From DASZTV01 sp035547515 (GTDB lineage Bacteria > Actinomycetota > Actinomycetes > JAFAQI01), in NCBI GenBank assembly GCA_035547515.1, contig DASZUS010000075.1, positions 1 through 64,000 on the forward strand: a stretch of DNA of 64,000 nucleotides, read 5' to 3'. Of the stretch, positions 40,859 through 49,239 are shown in pieces. The notes beneath the pieces were generated by a model. The model ran no database searches. It was given only the letters and a program-made list of their open reading frames with translations, and was not told where the DNA came from. A program made the position numbers and the translations under genes. The first letter of the stretch is position 1. Each line of letters begins with the position of its first letter.

Positions 40859-42730
40859 TCACCGCCGAGTCCCCATCCGATCCGAGGGACTGTTTTCGCG
40901 GGCATGGCCGAACTCGGCCAAGGCTCGGCTCGCAAGGGCCTGCCGGACTTCTTCCGGCTCCGACGAGGGGTCGAGACCATCGAGCAGGCTCTCGTCGACC
41001 GGCGCCCCTGGAACGTGGCTGATGAGCGGATGCCGCGTCCGGTTGTCGGTCTCGGAGGAGCTGAGCAGGTCCTCGTGGAGCTTCTCGCCGGGCCGCAGGC
41101 CAGTGAAGACGATGTCGATCTTTCGCGGGGCCTGCTCAGCGAGGCGCTGTGCGACGTCGCGGATCCGCACCGGCTCGCCCATGTCGAGCACCAGCGTCTC
41201 CCCGGCATCCCCGATAGCACCGGCCTGGATCACCAGTTGGACGGCTTCTTGCACCGTCATGAAGAACCGAGTCACGTCCGGATGCGTCACGGTGATCGGT
41301 CCACCCGCCGCGACCTGGGCAGCGAACGCGGTCAGTACCGAGCCGCGGCTGCCGAGCACGTTGCCGAAGCGCACCGAGAGGAAGCGACGCTCGTCGCTCC
41401 GCTCGGCGACGCCCGCGGTGAGCCGCTCGGAGACCAGCTTCGAGTAGCCGAGGACACTCTCCGGGTTTGCCGCCTTGTCCGTCGAGATGTTGACGAAGTG
41501 CGTGACGCCCGCGTTGTACGCCGCCTCGAGCACGTTCCGCGTGCCCCAGACGTTGGTCTTGACCGCCTCGCCCGGATGGCGCTCCAGCAGCGTTAGGTGC
41601 TTGAGCGCGGCCGCGTGGAACACCACTTCGGGACGCCGCGTGGCGAAGATCTCGCGGATCTGGTTCCGGTCGCGAATGTCGGCGAGGACGAGCTCGTCGC
41701 TGTCGAGCAGCGCACGGCCGTAGATCGACAGCTGTACGGCGTGAAGCGCCGACTCGTCGCGGTCGAGCATCATCAGCTCGGCTGGACGGTAACGGTAGAT
41801 CTGGCGGCACAGCTCCGAGCCGATCGAGCCGCCCGCTCCGGTGATGAGTACCCGCCGGCCGGTGAGGTAGCCGGCGATGGAGTCCACGTCGGTCTCGACC
41901 TGGCGTCGTCCCAGCAGGTCCACGAGGTCAATGTCGCGGATGTCGCTGACGCCCGGCGGGCGGATCAGCTCGGAGACCGGCGGAAGCACCTTCACGTGCA
42001 GTCCCGCGTGCTCGGCGAGCTCGGTGACCCCCCGCAGCAGCGCCGCGTCGGCGCTGGGGATCGCGATCAGCAGCGTCTTGGCGCCCGTCGCCGAGGCGAC
42101 CGCCGGGATTGCGTGGCGGTTGCCTCGGACCGGGATCCCGAGGACGCGCAGCCGCTGCTTCGCCGGGTCGTCGTCGAGCAGCGCGATGGGAATGTATGTC
42201 GCGGCAGGGTCATGAAGCATCGCGCGGATCACCCGGGACCCGGCCTCACCGGCGCCGAAGACGATGAGTGGCTCGCCCGCAGCGAGTGCGCGCTGGCGTC
42301 GCTCGAGATAGTCGCGCCACAGGTAGCGCGTCGCGAACATGAGCACGAGCGCGCCGATTCCGGCGACGAAGGGGACTGAGACTGGAACCCGCTTGTAGTG
42401 CCCACCGGCCGAGATCGCCAGGTCGACGGCGGTGACCGCGCAGGTCGTGCTGGCGACGGTGATGGCGAGGCCCGCGACCTCTTCGAAGGAGCCGAACCGG
42501 TAGCGGCCCCGGTAGAGCAGCGTGGCGCGCCCGACGGCGATCTGGCCGACCCACGCGACGAGGATGCAGACGCCCAACGCGGCGCCCTCGCCGTGGGGAG
42601 GCATCCTGAAGTCGTAGCGGGCAGCGAGACCGACCAGGACCGCAAGGGCCCAGGCAAGGAGGTCCGCCGCCAGCTGGACGGCTCCACGCTGCTGCTCGGT
42701 CAGTCTGCCGATGCGCGACAACACGCTCAC
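40859..42730 (-). CDS. pglF: Membrane UDP-GlcNAc 4,6-dehydratase (PglF/CapD family)
   Basis: First enzyme of bacillosamine-type synthesis. In the 623-residue protein an N-terminal four-helix membrane region (about 15-140) precedes a Rossmann domain (about 145-260) and a catalytic SDR domain with RVLITGAGGSIGSELCRQ near 285-302 and NISTDKAANPESVLGYSK near 395-412. The Thr-Asp-Lys catalytic triad typical of PglF replaces the usual SDR tyrosine role. GTG 42730 is chosen because the hydrophobic region starts about 20 residues later, and because it forms a GTGA overlap with a short leader ORF. The longer in-frame alternative from 42913 has a low-complexity N terminus. Confidence 0.93.
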   Translation of the reverse strand: MSVLSRIGRLTEQQRGAVQLAADLLAWALAVLVGLAARYDFRMPPHGEGAALGVCILVAWVGQIAVGRATLLYRGRYRFGSFEEVAGLAITVASTTCAVTAVDLAISAGGHYKRVPVSVPFVAGIGALVLMFATRYLWRDYLERRQRALAAGEPLIVFGAGEAGSRVIRAMLHDPAATYIPIALLDDDPAKQRLRVLGIPVRGNRHAIPAVASATGAKTLLIAIPSADAALLRGVTELAEHAGLHVKVLPPVSELIRPPGVSDIRDIDLVDLLGRRQVETDVDSIAGYLTGRRVLITGAGGSIGSELCRQIYRYRPAELMMLDRDESALHAVQLSIYGRALLDSDELVLADIRDRNQIREIFATRRPEVVFHAAALKHLTLLERHPGEAVKTNVWGTRNVLEAAYNAGVTHFVNISTDKAANPESVLGYSKLVSERLTAGVAERSDERRFLSVRFGNVLGSRGSVLTAFAAQVAAGGPITVTHPDVTRFFMTVQEAVQLVIQAGAIGDAGETLVLDMGEPVRIRDVAQRLAEQAPRKIDIVFTGLRPGEKLHEDLLSSSETDNRTRHPLISHVPGAPVDESLLDGLDPSSEPEEVRQALASRALAEFGHARENSPSDRMGTRR

Positions 42731-42780
42731 GATGGGTCTGGGGTCCCGTCTGTGTTCCGACCTCGGGCTCGGGTCAGCAT
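42727..42780 (-). CDS. 17-residue leader ORF coupled to pglF
   Basis: ATG at 42780 is preceded, 8 bases away, by GGAGGAGGGG (minus strand, 42789-42798), the strongest ribosome-binding site seen in the window. It encodes MLTRARGRNTDGTPDPS and its TGA overlaps the pglF GTG by 4 bases. The pglF start has no comparable site of its own. Ribosomes probably load at the leader and re-initiate on pglF, so the leader would set pglF expression. No amino-acid run typical of classical attenuators is present. Confidence 0.55.
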   Translation of the reverse strand: MLTRARGRNTDGTPDPS

Positions 42781-42922
42781 GGTTCGGTCCCCTCCTCCGT
42801 GAGGCGAGTCGCTCCGGTTGCGGGGCGATGGACCGTTGTGACTCACTCCATTGTACCGAGAAGGCGGCGGTGAGCGACCCTCTCGCGGGCTGGCCCGGCA
42901 GCGCCACTGCCAATAGCGGGTC

Positions 42923-42943
42923 GTCCCACGCGGCACGTGGGAC
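42923..42943. promoter_or_regulatory. Perfect 8-base palindrome in the pglF/sugar-transferase divergent gap
   Basis: GTCCCACG at 42923-42930 and CGTGGGAC at 42936-42943 are exact complements with a 5-base spacer. It lies 76 bases upstream of the sugar-transferase ATG (43019) and 143 bases upstream of the leader ORF, a fitting place for a regulator of both divergent transcripts. It could also form an RNA hairpin in the 5' leader of the plus-strand gene. Confidence 0.45.
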
Positions 42944-43018
42944 ACTGGCTTTCGGCGCCGAGGAACGATTGTTGCCATCGGTTCACGATCGATACGAACC
43001 GGATCGAGGAGCGGCTGG

Positions 43019-44500
43019 ATGTCCCTCGCGGAGCCGTCGAGGCCGGCCAGTGCGGGCGAGCAGCTCGCTGCGGCTGAAGCGGCGAGCTCCCAGCCGGCGC
43101 AGGTCTGGCAGCGCCGGTACTTGTCGGTGCTCGTCGGCGTCGACCTCGTGATGATCCTCGCGAGCACGCTTGTCGCCTTCGTCGTGCGGTTCGGGGACAC
43201 CGACAGCTCAGTACGCGGCATCTCCTACGTCGCGCTGAGCTTCCTGTTCCTGCCGATCTGGCTCGTCGCGCTGGCGTGTGCCGGGGCATACGAGCTGCGC
43301 TTTCTCGGCGTCGGCGAGGAGGAGTACAAGCGCGTTGCGTGGGCCTCCTGGTGGGTGATGGCCGTCATCGCGGTCGTCGCCTACACCTTCAAGATCCAGT
43401 TCGCTCGCGGGTACGTCGCCATCGCGCTACCGCTGGGCACCGTCCTGCTGCTGGTCACCCGCTACGCGCAGCGCAAATGGCTGCACCGGTCCAGGCGCCT
43501 CGGCCGCTTCCAGCACCGGGTCCTTGCGGTTGGCGGCCAAGCCGGGATCGAGCAGCTCGCTGCCGAGCTGGCCGCGGAGCCCTACCTCGGTCTGCACCTG
43601 GTCGGCGCATGCCTGCCGGCGGCGGAACACGGCACGGGAGTCGGCGACGTACCGGTGCTCGGCTCGCTCACTCAGGTGAGCCAGTCGCTTGCGCTCTGCG
43701 CCGCGGACACCGTTGCCGTCACGGCTGGACCGGGCATGACCCCAGAAGTCGTGCGGCGCCTGTCGTGGGAGCTCGAAGGCAGCGGCGTCGATCTCGTCGT
43801 TGCACCCGCCCTGCTCGACGTCGCGGGCCCGCGCATCCTCGCCCGCCCGGTCACCGGCCTGCCGTTCCTGCACGTCGAGGAGCCGGAGCTCTCCGGTCCG
43901 CGGCAGGTGCTGAAGGGCAGCGTCGAGTGGCTGTTCGCCGTCCTCGCCCTTCTGCTGGCGATGCCGCTGTTGCTGGTCCTCGCCGTCATCGTGCGCCTCG
44001 ACAGCCCGGGCCCGCCGGTCTTCCGCCAGATGCGGGTCGGCCGAGGCGGCCAGGAGTTCACCGTCTACAAGCTGCGCACCATGTACGTCGATGCCGAGCA
44101 ACGGCTCGATGCGCTCCGCGAGCACAACGCGAACGCAGACGGGCTGCTGTTCAAGATGCGCGACGACCCTCGGGTGACTCGCGTCGGCAAGCTGCTGCGC
44201 CGCTGGTCGCTCGACGAGCTCCCGCAGCTGTGGAACGTCGTCCGCGGCGACATGTCGCTCGTCGGGCCGCGCCCGCCGTTGCCGCGCGAGGTCTCGCAGT
44301 ACGACCGTGAGGTCGCGCGCCGGCTGCTGGTGCGTCCAGGCATCACGGGGTTGTGGCAGGTGTCCGGCCGCTCCGACCTGAGCTGGAAGGACAGCGTCCG
44401 CCTCGACCTCTACTACGTCGAGAACTGGTCGCTGGCACTCGATGCGCTCATCGTCTGGAAGACAGTGTTCGCGGTCTTCCGGCGCAAGGGCGCCTACTAG
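43019..44500 (+). CDS. Exopolysaccharide initiating glycosylphosphotransferase (WbaP/CpsE type, large)
   Basis: Polyprenyl-phosphate sugar transferase of 493 residues. Four N-terminal helices (about 40-150) and a CoA_binding_3-like Rossmann region (about 150-275) precede the bacterial sugar transferase core. The core has RQMRVGRGGQEFTVYKLRTM, DDPRVTRVGKLLRRWSLDELPQLWNV with the catalytic Asp-Glu, then SLVGPRPPLP and the C-terminal LLVRPGITGLWQVSGRSDLS. Members usually load glucose-1-P or galactose-1-P on undecaprenyl phosphate. GAGGAG at 43006-43011 supports the ATG at 43019. It begins a two-gene run with the acyltransferase at 44531. Confidence 0.94.
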   Translation: MSLAEPSRPASAGEQLAAAEAASSQPAQVWQRRYLSVLVGVDLVMILASTLVAFVVRFGDTDSSVRGISYVALSFLFLPIWLVALACAGAYELRFLGVGEEEYKRVAWASWWVMAVIAVVAYTFKIQFARGYVAIALPLGTVLLLVTRYAQRKWLHRSRRLGRFQHRVLAVGGQAGIEQLAAELAAEPYLGLHLVGACLPAAEHGTGVGDVPVLGSLTQVSQSLALCAADTVAVTAGPGMTPEVVRRLSWELEGSGVDLVVAPALLDVAGPRILARPVTGLPFLHVEEPELSGPRQVLKGSVEWLFAVLALLLAMPLLLVLAVIVRLDSPGPPVFRQMRVGRGGQEFTVYKLRTMYVDAEQRLDALREHNANADGLLFKMRDDPRVTRVGKLLRRWSLDELPQLWNVVRGDMSLVGPRPPLPREVSQYDREVARRLLVRPGITGLWQVSGRSDLSWKDSVRLDLYYVENWSLALDALIVWKTVFAVFRRKGAY

Positions 44501-44530
44501 GCCGGCTTTGTTGGCTAACGTCCCTGCCTG

Positions 44531-45136
44531 ATGAGCACTGATCTGCGTCGGCTGCCGTGGCTGGTGCGCTACGGCTACGCCCGCCGAATCGCGTACCGGT
44601 GGCGTCGGGCAGCACTCCTGCTGATTCACAACCACCTCGACGTGGAGATCGCGAAGGGCGTGGCGATCGGCCCGCGGTTCGACCTCTGGATGCCCGCCCC
44701 GGCGACCTTTCACGTCGGCACCGGGTCGGAGTTTCGCCGCGACTTCTTCTGCGAGATCGGTCCGGGTGGCCGGGTGGAGATCGGCGAGCGGGTGATCTTC
44801 ACCTCGGCGGCGCTGATCCAGATCTCGACTTCGCTCATCATCGGGAGGCGGGCGGTGTTCGGTCAGTCGGTGATGATCGCCGACGGCAACCACAAGTTCC
44901 GCGACCACACCAAGCACCTGCTCGACCAGGGCTACGACTTCCGCCCGATCGAGATCGGCGACAACGCGATCGTGACGTCGAAGTGCACCATCCTGAACTC
45001 GATCGGGGAGGGCGCGATCATTGGCGCCGGCAGTGTGGTCACCAAGCCGATCCCGGCGTACTGCCTTGCGTACGGCGCACCGGCTCGCGTGGTCGAGTAC
45101 TTCGGGCCCGAGGAGCTGCGTCCCGAAGGGATCTAG
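44531..45136 (+). CDS. Hexapeptide-repeat acyltransferase (LbH)
   Basis: Left-handed beta-helix acyltransferase of 201 residues, probably O-acetylating a polysaccharide sugar with acetyl-CoA. Hexapeptide turns appear at VEIGERVIFTSAALIQI, IEIGDNAIVTSKCTIL and IGEGAIIGAGSVVTKPIPA. The active-site histidines are likely those in ADGNHKFRDHTKH near 117-129. The C-terminal YGAPARVVEYF is the usual cap of maltose O-acetyltransferase-like proteins. It starts 30 bases after the sugar-transferase stop. Stops of this gene and the convergent methyltransferase overlap by 4 bases. Confidence 0.88.
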   Translation: MSTDLRRLPWLVRYGYARRIAYRWRRAALLLIHNHLDVEIAKGVAIGPRFDLWMPAPATFHVGTGSEFRRDFFCEIGPGGRVEIGERVIFTSAALIQISTSLIIGRRAVFGQSVMIADGNHKFRDHTKHLLDQGYDFRPIEIGDNAIVTSKCTILNSIGEGAIIGAGSVVTKPIPAYCLAYGAPARVVEYFGPEELRPEGI

Positions 45137-45936
45137 GCGCGCGCAGCGTCGACCCACAGGTCGGCAACCGCGAGCGGCGCGGTGAGCCGGTGCCTGGCCA
45201 GCCGGTGGTAGAGATCCTTGCCGCGCGGCGACGGCACGAAGTCGGTGTGCACCCACTGCCCGAACCGGACGTCGGGCGAGCGGAAACCCGCGGTGCGCAG
45301 GGAGCGTCGCAGGCCTGACCGGGTCTGCTCGTTGACGTGCATCCGGTGCTCGTAGTCGTTGCGCGGGTCGGCGGGCCAGTGGTGACCGCGCAGCCCCGCG
45401 ACGGCGCGCATCCCGCGGTAGGTCACGTCGTAGATGGTCCGGGTTGGGAAGGTATGCGCGAACAGCCGCCCGCCGGGGCGCAGCACGCGATGCGCCTCCG
45501 CGAAGGTCGCGGCCAGCTCGGCGGGCGAGAGGTGCTCGATGACGTCGATCATGAAGACGAGGTCCACGCATCCGTCGGGCAGCGGGAGGCGGCGGGCGTC
45601 GGCAAGCACCACCGTGGCGCGCGACGCGACCTCGCGCTGCGCCATCGACTGTGCGGCCATCCCTGCCGCCGCGGGCGAGTACTCGACGCCGATCGCCCAC
45701 CGGGCGCCGTGCTCGGCGGCTAGCGCGACCAGCTCCCCGCGGCCGGCGCCGATGTCGCACACGGTCATCCCGGCCGAGATGCCGCAGCGCTTGAGGATGC
45801 CCTTGTAGAGCCCCGCCTGCCCGGCGCCCGCCGAGCTGACCCACTCGTCGTGGCCGGCGCACGCGGTCCGGTAGTAGTCCTCGTCGTACTCGTCCGGCGA
45901 GACGGTCGGCCGCGCGAGGTCGCGGTCAGCGGTCAT
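45133..45936 (-). CDS. Class I SAM-dependent methyltransferase
   Basis: Predicted methyltransferase of 267 residues. SAM motif I is VCDIGAGRGELVALA near 58-72. ADARRLPLPDGCVDLVFMIDVIEHLS gives motifs II/III (Methyltransf_11 type), near 112-137, and LRPGGRLFAHTFP follows. The C-terminal third has no obvious membrane segment. The substrate is probably a sugar hydroxyl or a lipid-linked glycan, judged only from context. ATG 45936 is preferred over an ATG at 45978, which would add 14 basic residues and overlap the divergent gene. Only 23 bases separate it from the divergent glycosidase start. Confidence 0.88.
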   Translation of the reverse strand: MTADRDLARPTVSPDEYDEDYYRTACAGHDEWVSSAGAGQAGLYKGILKRCGISAGMTVCDIGAGRGELVALAAEHGARWAIGVEYSPAAAGMAAQSMAQREVASRATVVLADARRLPLPDGCVDLVFMIDVIEHLSPAELAATFAEAHRVLRPGGRLFAHTFPTRTIYDVTYRGMRAVAGLRGHHWPADPRNDYEHRMHVNEQTRSGLRRSLRTAGFRSPDVRFGQWVHTDFVPSPRGKDLYHRLARHRLTAPLAVADLWVDAARA

Positions 45937-45959
45937 TCGCCGCTCGCTTCCCCGGGTGT

Positions 45960-48179
45960 TTGCGCGGCCTGCCCACACGCCATGATGGACACATCACCGC
46001 GTCACGTCACATCAGCCGGCCGCGTCGACTGGCTGCGCGCGCCGTCGTCGCGGCCACGGTGCTGCTCGCGGTCGTCGAGCACGGCGGAGCCTCCGCGGCG
46101 CGGGTCGCCGGCCCACCTGGTCCGGTCCGCGACCTCGTGGCGACGGCGTACGGCGACACCGCCACGGTGTCGTGGCGCCCGCCGCGTCACGGCGAGGTGG
46201 CCCGTTACCAGGTCGAAGCGCACCTCGACGACTACTACAACGAGACCTCGCCCGGTTTCGGAACCCGCGTCGTCGGCGGCGCCACGCACTCGATCGTCTG
46301 GCCGGATCTTCCGCTCAACCTGCGCGTCTACTTCACGGTGACGCCGGTCGCTGCTGGCGCGGCAGGTGCCGCGGGCGCCGGGTCCGGCATCGTTGCTTGG
46401 AACGCCACCGGACCGGTCGTCCCGGCAAACTCGCACTGCCCGACGACCCTCGTCGGGGACTGCGTCGTGGTCGATCCGGCCGAGTCACTCGGCGTCGAGA
46501 CCCGCCCAGGGGCAGGCATCCTCCACGGCGTCGTGAGCACCGGCAACCGGTGGGTCCGCCCGCTCAACCTCACCCACTGGCGGATCGACGCCGGAAACGC
46601 GGCTCAGTTCCACGACGCGTCGGCGGCGGTCGGGCCCTCTGGGGTGATCGAGATGCTCTCCGACGCCTGGTACGCCCACACCCACCACCGGGTGCGCGGC
46701 CGCAGCTACGCCGCGGACCCATGGTCGGACTGGTCGTCGTACGCCGGCTTTGTCGCCCGGCAGGTCCGCGAGGCGGCCCGTCGCGGCGACCACCCGATCT
46801 GGGACATCCAGAACGAGCCGGAGGGCTACATCTACGACCCCGGCCTGCCTGTCACCAAAGCGCGGGTCGAGAAGGAGTACCTCGTCGCCTACCGCGCCAT
46901 CAAGCGAGTCGACCGCGACGCCAAGGTCATCGGCCCCTCGATCGGCTGGACCGCGGGTACGACGTCGGCGACCGAGCTCGACATGGCGACGTTCGTCTCC
47001 TACGCCGCCGCCCATCACATGAGGCTCTACGCGCTGTCGTGGCACGAGAACTCCGACCGCCGCGACGCCAGCCCGCTGACCTACCAGGAGATGCCGCAGG
47101 CGGTCCGCGACGAAGCCGAGCAGGTGCGCGAGCTCATCGCGGAGCACCCCGCGATCGGGGACCCGAAGCTCTGGGTCGACGAGAACAGCTCGGCGGCCGG
47201 CCAGTACATCCCGGGCTTCACCGCCGGCTACCTCGCCGCCGAGGATCAGGCGGGCCTGGCCGAGGCGAACCGGTCCTGCTGGAGCTATCCCGGCACCTTC
47301 GACGGCAACACCTGCTTTCGCGCGAACCTCGGTGGCCTGCTCAACCACGACGGCGCACCCAACGCGAACTACTGGGTGATGCGCGACTACGCCGAGCTGT
47401 CCGGCACCAGGGTGGCCTCAGCCACCTCCGCGCTTGATGTGAGCGCTCTCGCCGTCACCGACCCTCGCGGTACGACGAGGGTGCTCATCGGCCGTCATCA
47501 GACCTGCTCGCAGCCGACGACTGGCCCGGGCTACTGCGCTGGCCCACCGCGGCTCGCTGCCCCTGCCGCGCTCACCGTTCGCGTGCTGGTGCCCGCCGGA
47601 GCGTCGAGCGCGGTGGTCGGTGTGCAGGTCGTCCCGGACACGCTGCGCGACATGACGCGCCCGCCCGCGACGGCGCACTCCGTCGTACCGGTCCGGTCCG
47701 GCGTTGCGACCATCGGCGTTCCGGCGCTCGGCGACGGCGAAGCTCTCTTCGTCACGGTGCGCCCTGACGCCACTGGCGGGCGTCCTCCGCGCAGCGGCGA
47801 CCGGCAGCGCCGGGAGGTTCCCGCTCCTCGCGGGGCGGCCGTCCCGACCCGCCTGTTTCCGCTCGCGGGAGCCGACCAGTCGGTCGCGGCGCTGCACCCC
47901 TACCCCCAGCCGCTGACCGCGCTGCTGACCGACCAGTACGGCAATCCGTTGGCCCACGAGAAGGTGACCTTCTCCCTGGGCCGCGGTGGCCACGGGCACT
48001 TCACGACGGGCGGGACGACAACGACGTTGACCACCAACGGCGACGGCATCGCGACCTCACCGACCGTCGTCGACGGCTTGCCGATCGGAGACTGGAACGC
48101 TGCTGCGTACCTCGCCTCCGCAGGGCCCGCGCCCGGTGCGCCGATCGCCTACTACCTGCTCGCGTCCCGAGCCGTCTGA
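45960..48179 (+). CDS. Secreted clan GH-A glycoside hydrolase with Fn3 and Ig-like domains
   Basis: A 739-residue exported glycosidase. A basic signal region (RPRRLAARAVVAATVLLAVV near 21-40) is followed by a fibronectin type III domain (about 52-150). A TIM barrel (about 175-490) follows, with the acid/base Glu286 in WDIQNEPEGY and the probable nucleophile Glu408 in LWVDENSS. That Asn-Glu and Glu arrangement is the clan GH-A signature and resembles GH39. A beta-sandwich (about 490-610) and a C-terminal invasin-like Ig domain (PLTALLTDQYGNPLAHEKVT, about 655-735) follow. Similar enzymes (for example PslG) lie in exopolysaccharide loci and trim the self-made polymer. The TTG start at 45960 is uncertain. 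Confidence 0.82.
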   Translation: MRGLPTRHDGHITASRHISRPRRLAARAVVAATVLLAVVEHGGASAARVAGPPGPVRDLVATAYGDTATVSWRPPRHGEVARYQVEAHLDDYYNETSPGFGTRVVGGATHSIVWPDLPLNLRVYFTVTPVAAGAAGAAGAGSGIVAWNATGPVVPANSHCPTTLVGDCVVVDPAESLGVETRPGAGILHGVVSTGNRWVRPLNLTHWRIDAGNAAQFHDASAAVGPSGVIEMLSDAWYAHTHHRVRGRSYAADPWSDWSSYAGFVARQVREAARRGDHPIWDIQNEPEGYIYDPGLPVTKARVEKEYLVAYRAIKRVDRDAKVIGPSIGWTAGTTSATELDMATFVSYAAAHHMRLYALSWHENSDRRDASPLTYQEMPQAVRDEAEQVRELIAEHPAIGDPKLWVDENSSAAGQYIPGFTAGYLAAEDQAGLAEANRSCWSYPGTFDGNTCFRANLGGLLNHDGAPNANYWVMRDYAELSGTRVASATSALDVSALAVTDPRGTTRVLIGRHQTCSQPTTGPGYCAGPPRLAAPAALTVRVLVPAGASSAVVGVQVVPDTLRDMTRPPATAHSVVPVRSGVATIGVPALGDGEALFVTVRPDATGGRPPRSGDRQRREVPAPRGAAVPTRLFPLAGADQSVAALHPYPQPLTALLTDQYGNPLAHEKVTFSLGRGGHGHFTTGGTTTTLTTNGDGIATSPTVVDGLPIGDWNAAAYLASAGPAPGAPIAYYLLASRAV

Positions 48180-48201
48180 GCGCCGAGGCCAGGGACCCGC
48201 C

Positions 48202-49200
48202 TCAGCTGCCCTCGATCTCGGTGCTCTGCCGTCGCTCCCGCTCGAGGTCGGCGTCGACCATCATCTCCACCAGCGTCTGGAACGAGACTGAGGGCCTCCA
48301 GCCGAGCTTCTCCTGCGCCTTCGTGGCATCACCGCACAGGTAGTCGACCTCGGCGGGCCGGACGAAACGCTGGTCGACCTCGACCAGCTTCGACCAGTCA
48401 TCGACGCCGACCCGGGCGAACGCGATGTCGAGCAGCTCCGAGATGGAGTGGGTGGCACCGGTAGCGACGACGTAGTCGTCGGGCTCGTCCTGCTGGAGCA
48501 TCCGCCACATCGCCTCCACGTAGTCGCCGGCGAAGCCCCAGTCGCGCTGGCTGTCGAGGTTGCCGAGCGCGATCGTCTCCTGCAGCCCCAGTGCGATCCG
48601 AGCCACACTGCGGGTGACCTTGCGGGTGACGAACTCGTGCCCGCGCCGCGGCGACTCGTGGTTGAACAGGATGCCGGAGCAGGCGAAAGCGCCGTATGAC
48701 TCCCGGTAGTTGACGGTGATGTAGTGACCGAACGTCTTCGCCGCGCCATAGGGCGAGCGCGGATGAAACGGCGTCTGCTCGGTCTGCGGCGACTCCCGCA
48801 CCTTGCCGAACATCTCGCTGCTGGAGGCCTGGTAGAAGCGGATCCGCTCCATGTGGTTCTGGGTCGCAATCCGGATCGCCTCGAGGATCCGCAGCACCCC
48901 CATGCCGGTGACGTCAGCCGTGAGCTCCGCCTGGCGCCACGACAGGCCCACGAAGGACAGCGCACCGAGGTTGTAGATCTCGTCGGGCTGCGCGATCTCG
49001 ATCGCGCTGATCAGCGACGGCAGGTCGGTGAGGTCGCCCTGCAGCAGCTCGACGCTCGGGATCAGCCGCTCGACCGTGTGGACCTTGGGGTTGTTCTGGC
49101 CGCGCACGACGCCGTACACGTCGTAGCCCTTGGCGACGAGTAGCTCGCCGAGATACAGGCCGTCCTGTCCGGTGATCCCGGTAATCAGCGCGCGAGGCAT
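48202..49200 (-). CDS. gmd: GDP-mannose 4,6-dehydratase
   Basis: Converts GDP-D-mannose to GDP-4-keto-6-deoxymannose, precursor of GDP-fucose, GDP-rhamnose, perosamine or 6-deoxytalose. The 332-residue protein has NADP-binding GITGQDGLYLGELL at 7-20, catalytic QASSSEMFGKV near 126-136, and SPYGAAK near 150-156. RDWGFAGDYVEAMW, also a GMD hallmark, lies near 217-230. No GDP-fucose synthase or perosamine synthase is adjacent, so the final sugar is open; a reductase could lie outside the window. It is the last gene of a minus-strand series after rmlB and rmlD, 39 bases downstream of rmlD. Confidence 0.95.
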   Translation of the reverse strand: MPRALITGITGQDGLYLGELLVAKGYDVYGVVRGQNNPKVHTVERLIPSVELLQGDLTDLPSLISAIEIAQPDEIYNLGALSFVGLSWRQAELTADVTGMGVLRILEAIRIATQNHMERIRFYQASSSEMFGKVRESPQTEQTPFHPRSPYGAAKTFGHYITVNYRESYGAFACSGILFNHESPRRGHEFVTRKVTRSVARIALGLQETIALGNLDSQRDWGFAGDYVEAMWRMLQQDEPDDYVVATGATHSISELLDIAFARVGVDDWSKLVEVDQRFVRPAEVDYLCGDATKAQEKLGWRPSVSFQTLVEMMVDADLERERRQSTEIEGS

Positions 49201-49239
49201 GGCGACACCCTAAGTGGCGGCGCTCCTGTCCAGGCGCGG

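Noticed and set aside
43427..45862. 811-codon open frame on the minus strand
   Set aside because: It is a shadow of the sugar transferase, acyltransferase and methyltransferase genes, without domains and rich in Arg, Ala and Gly from GC bias.
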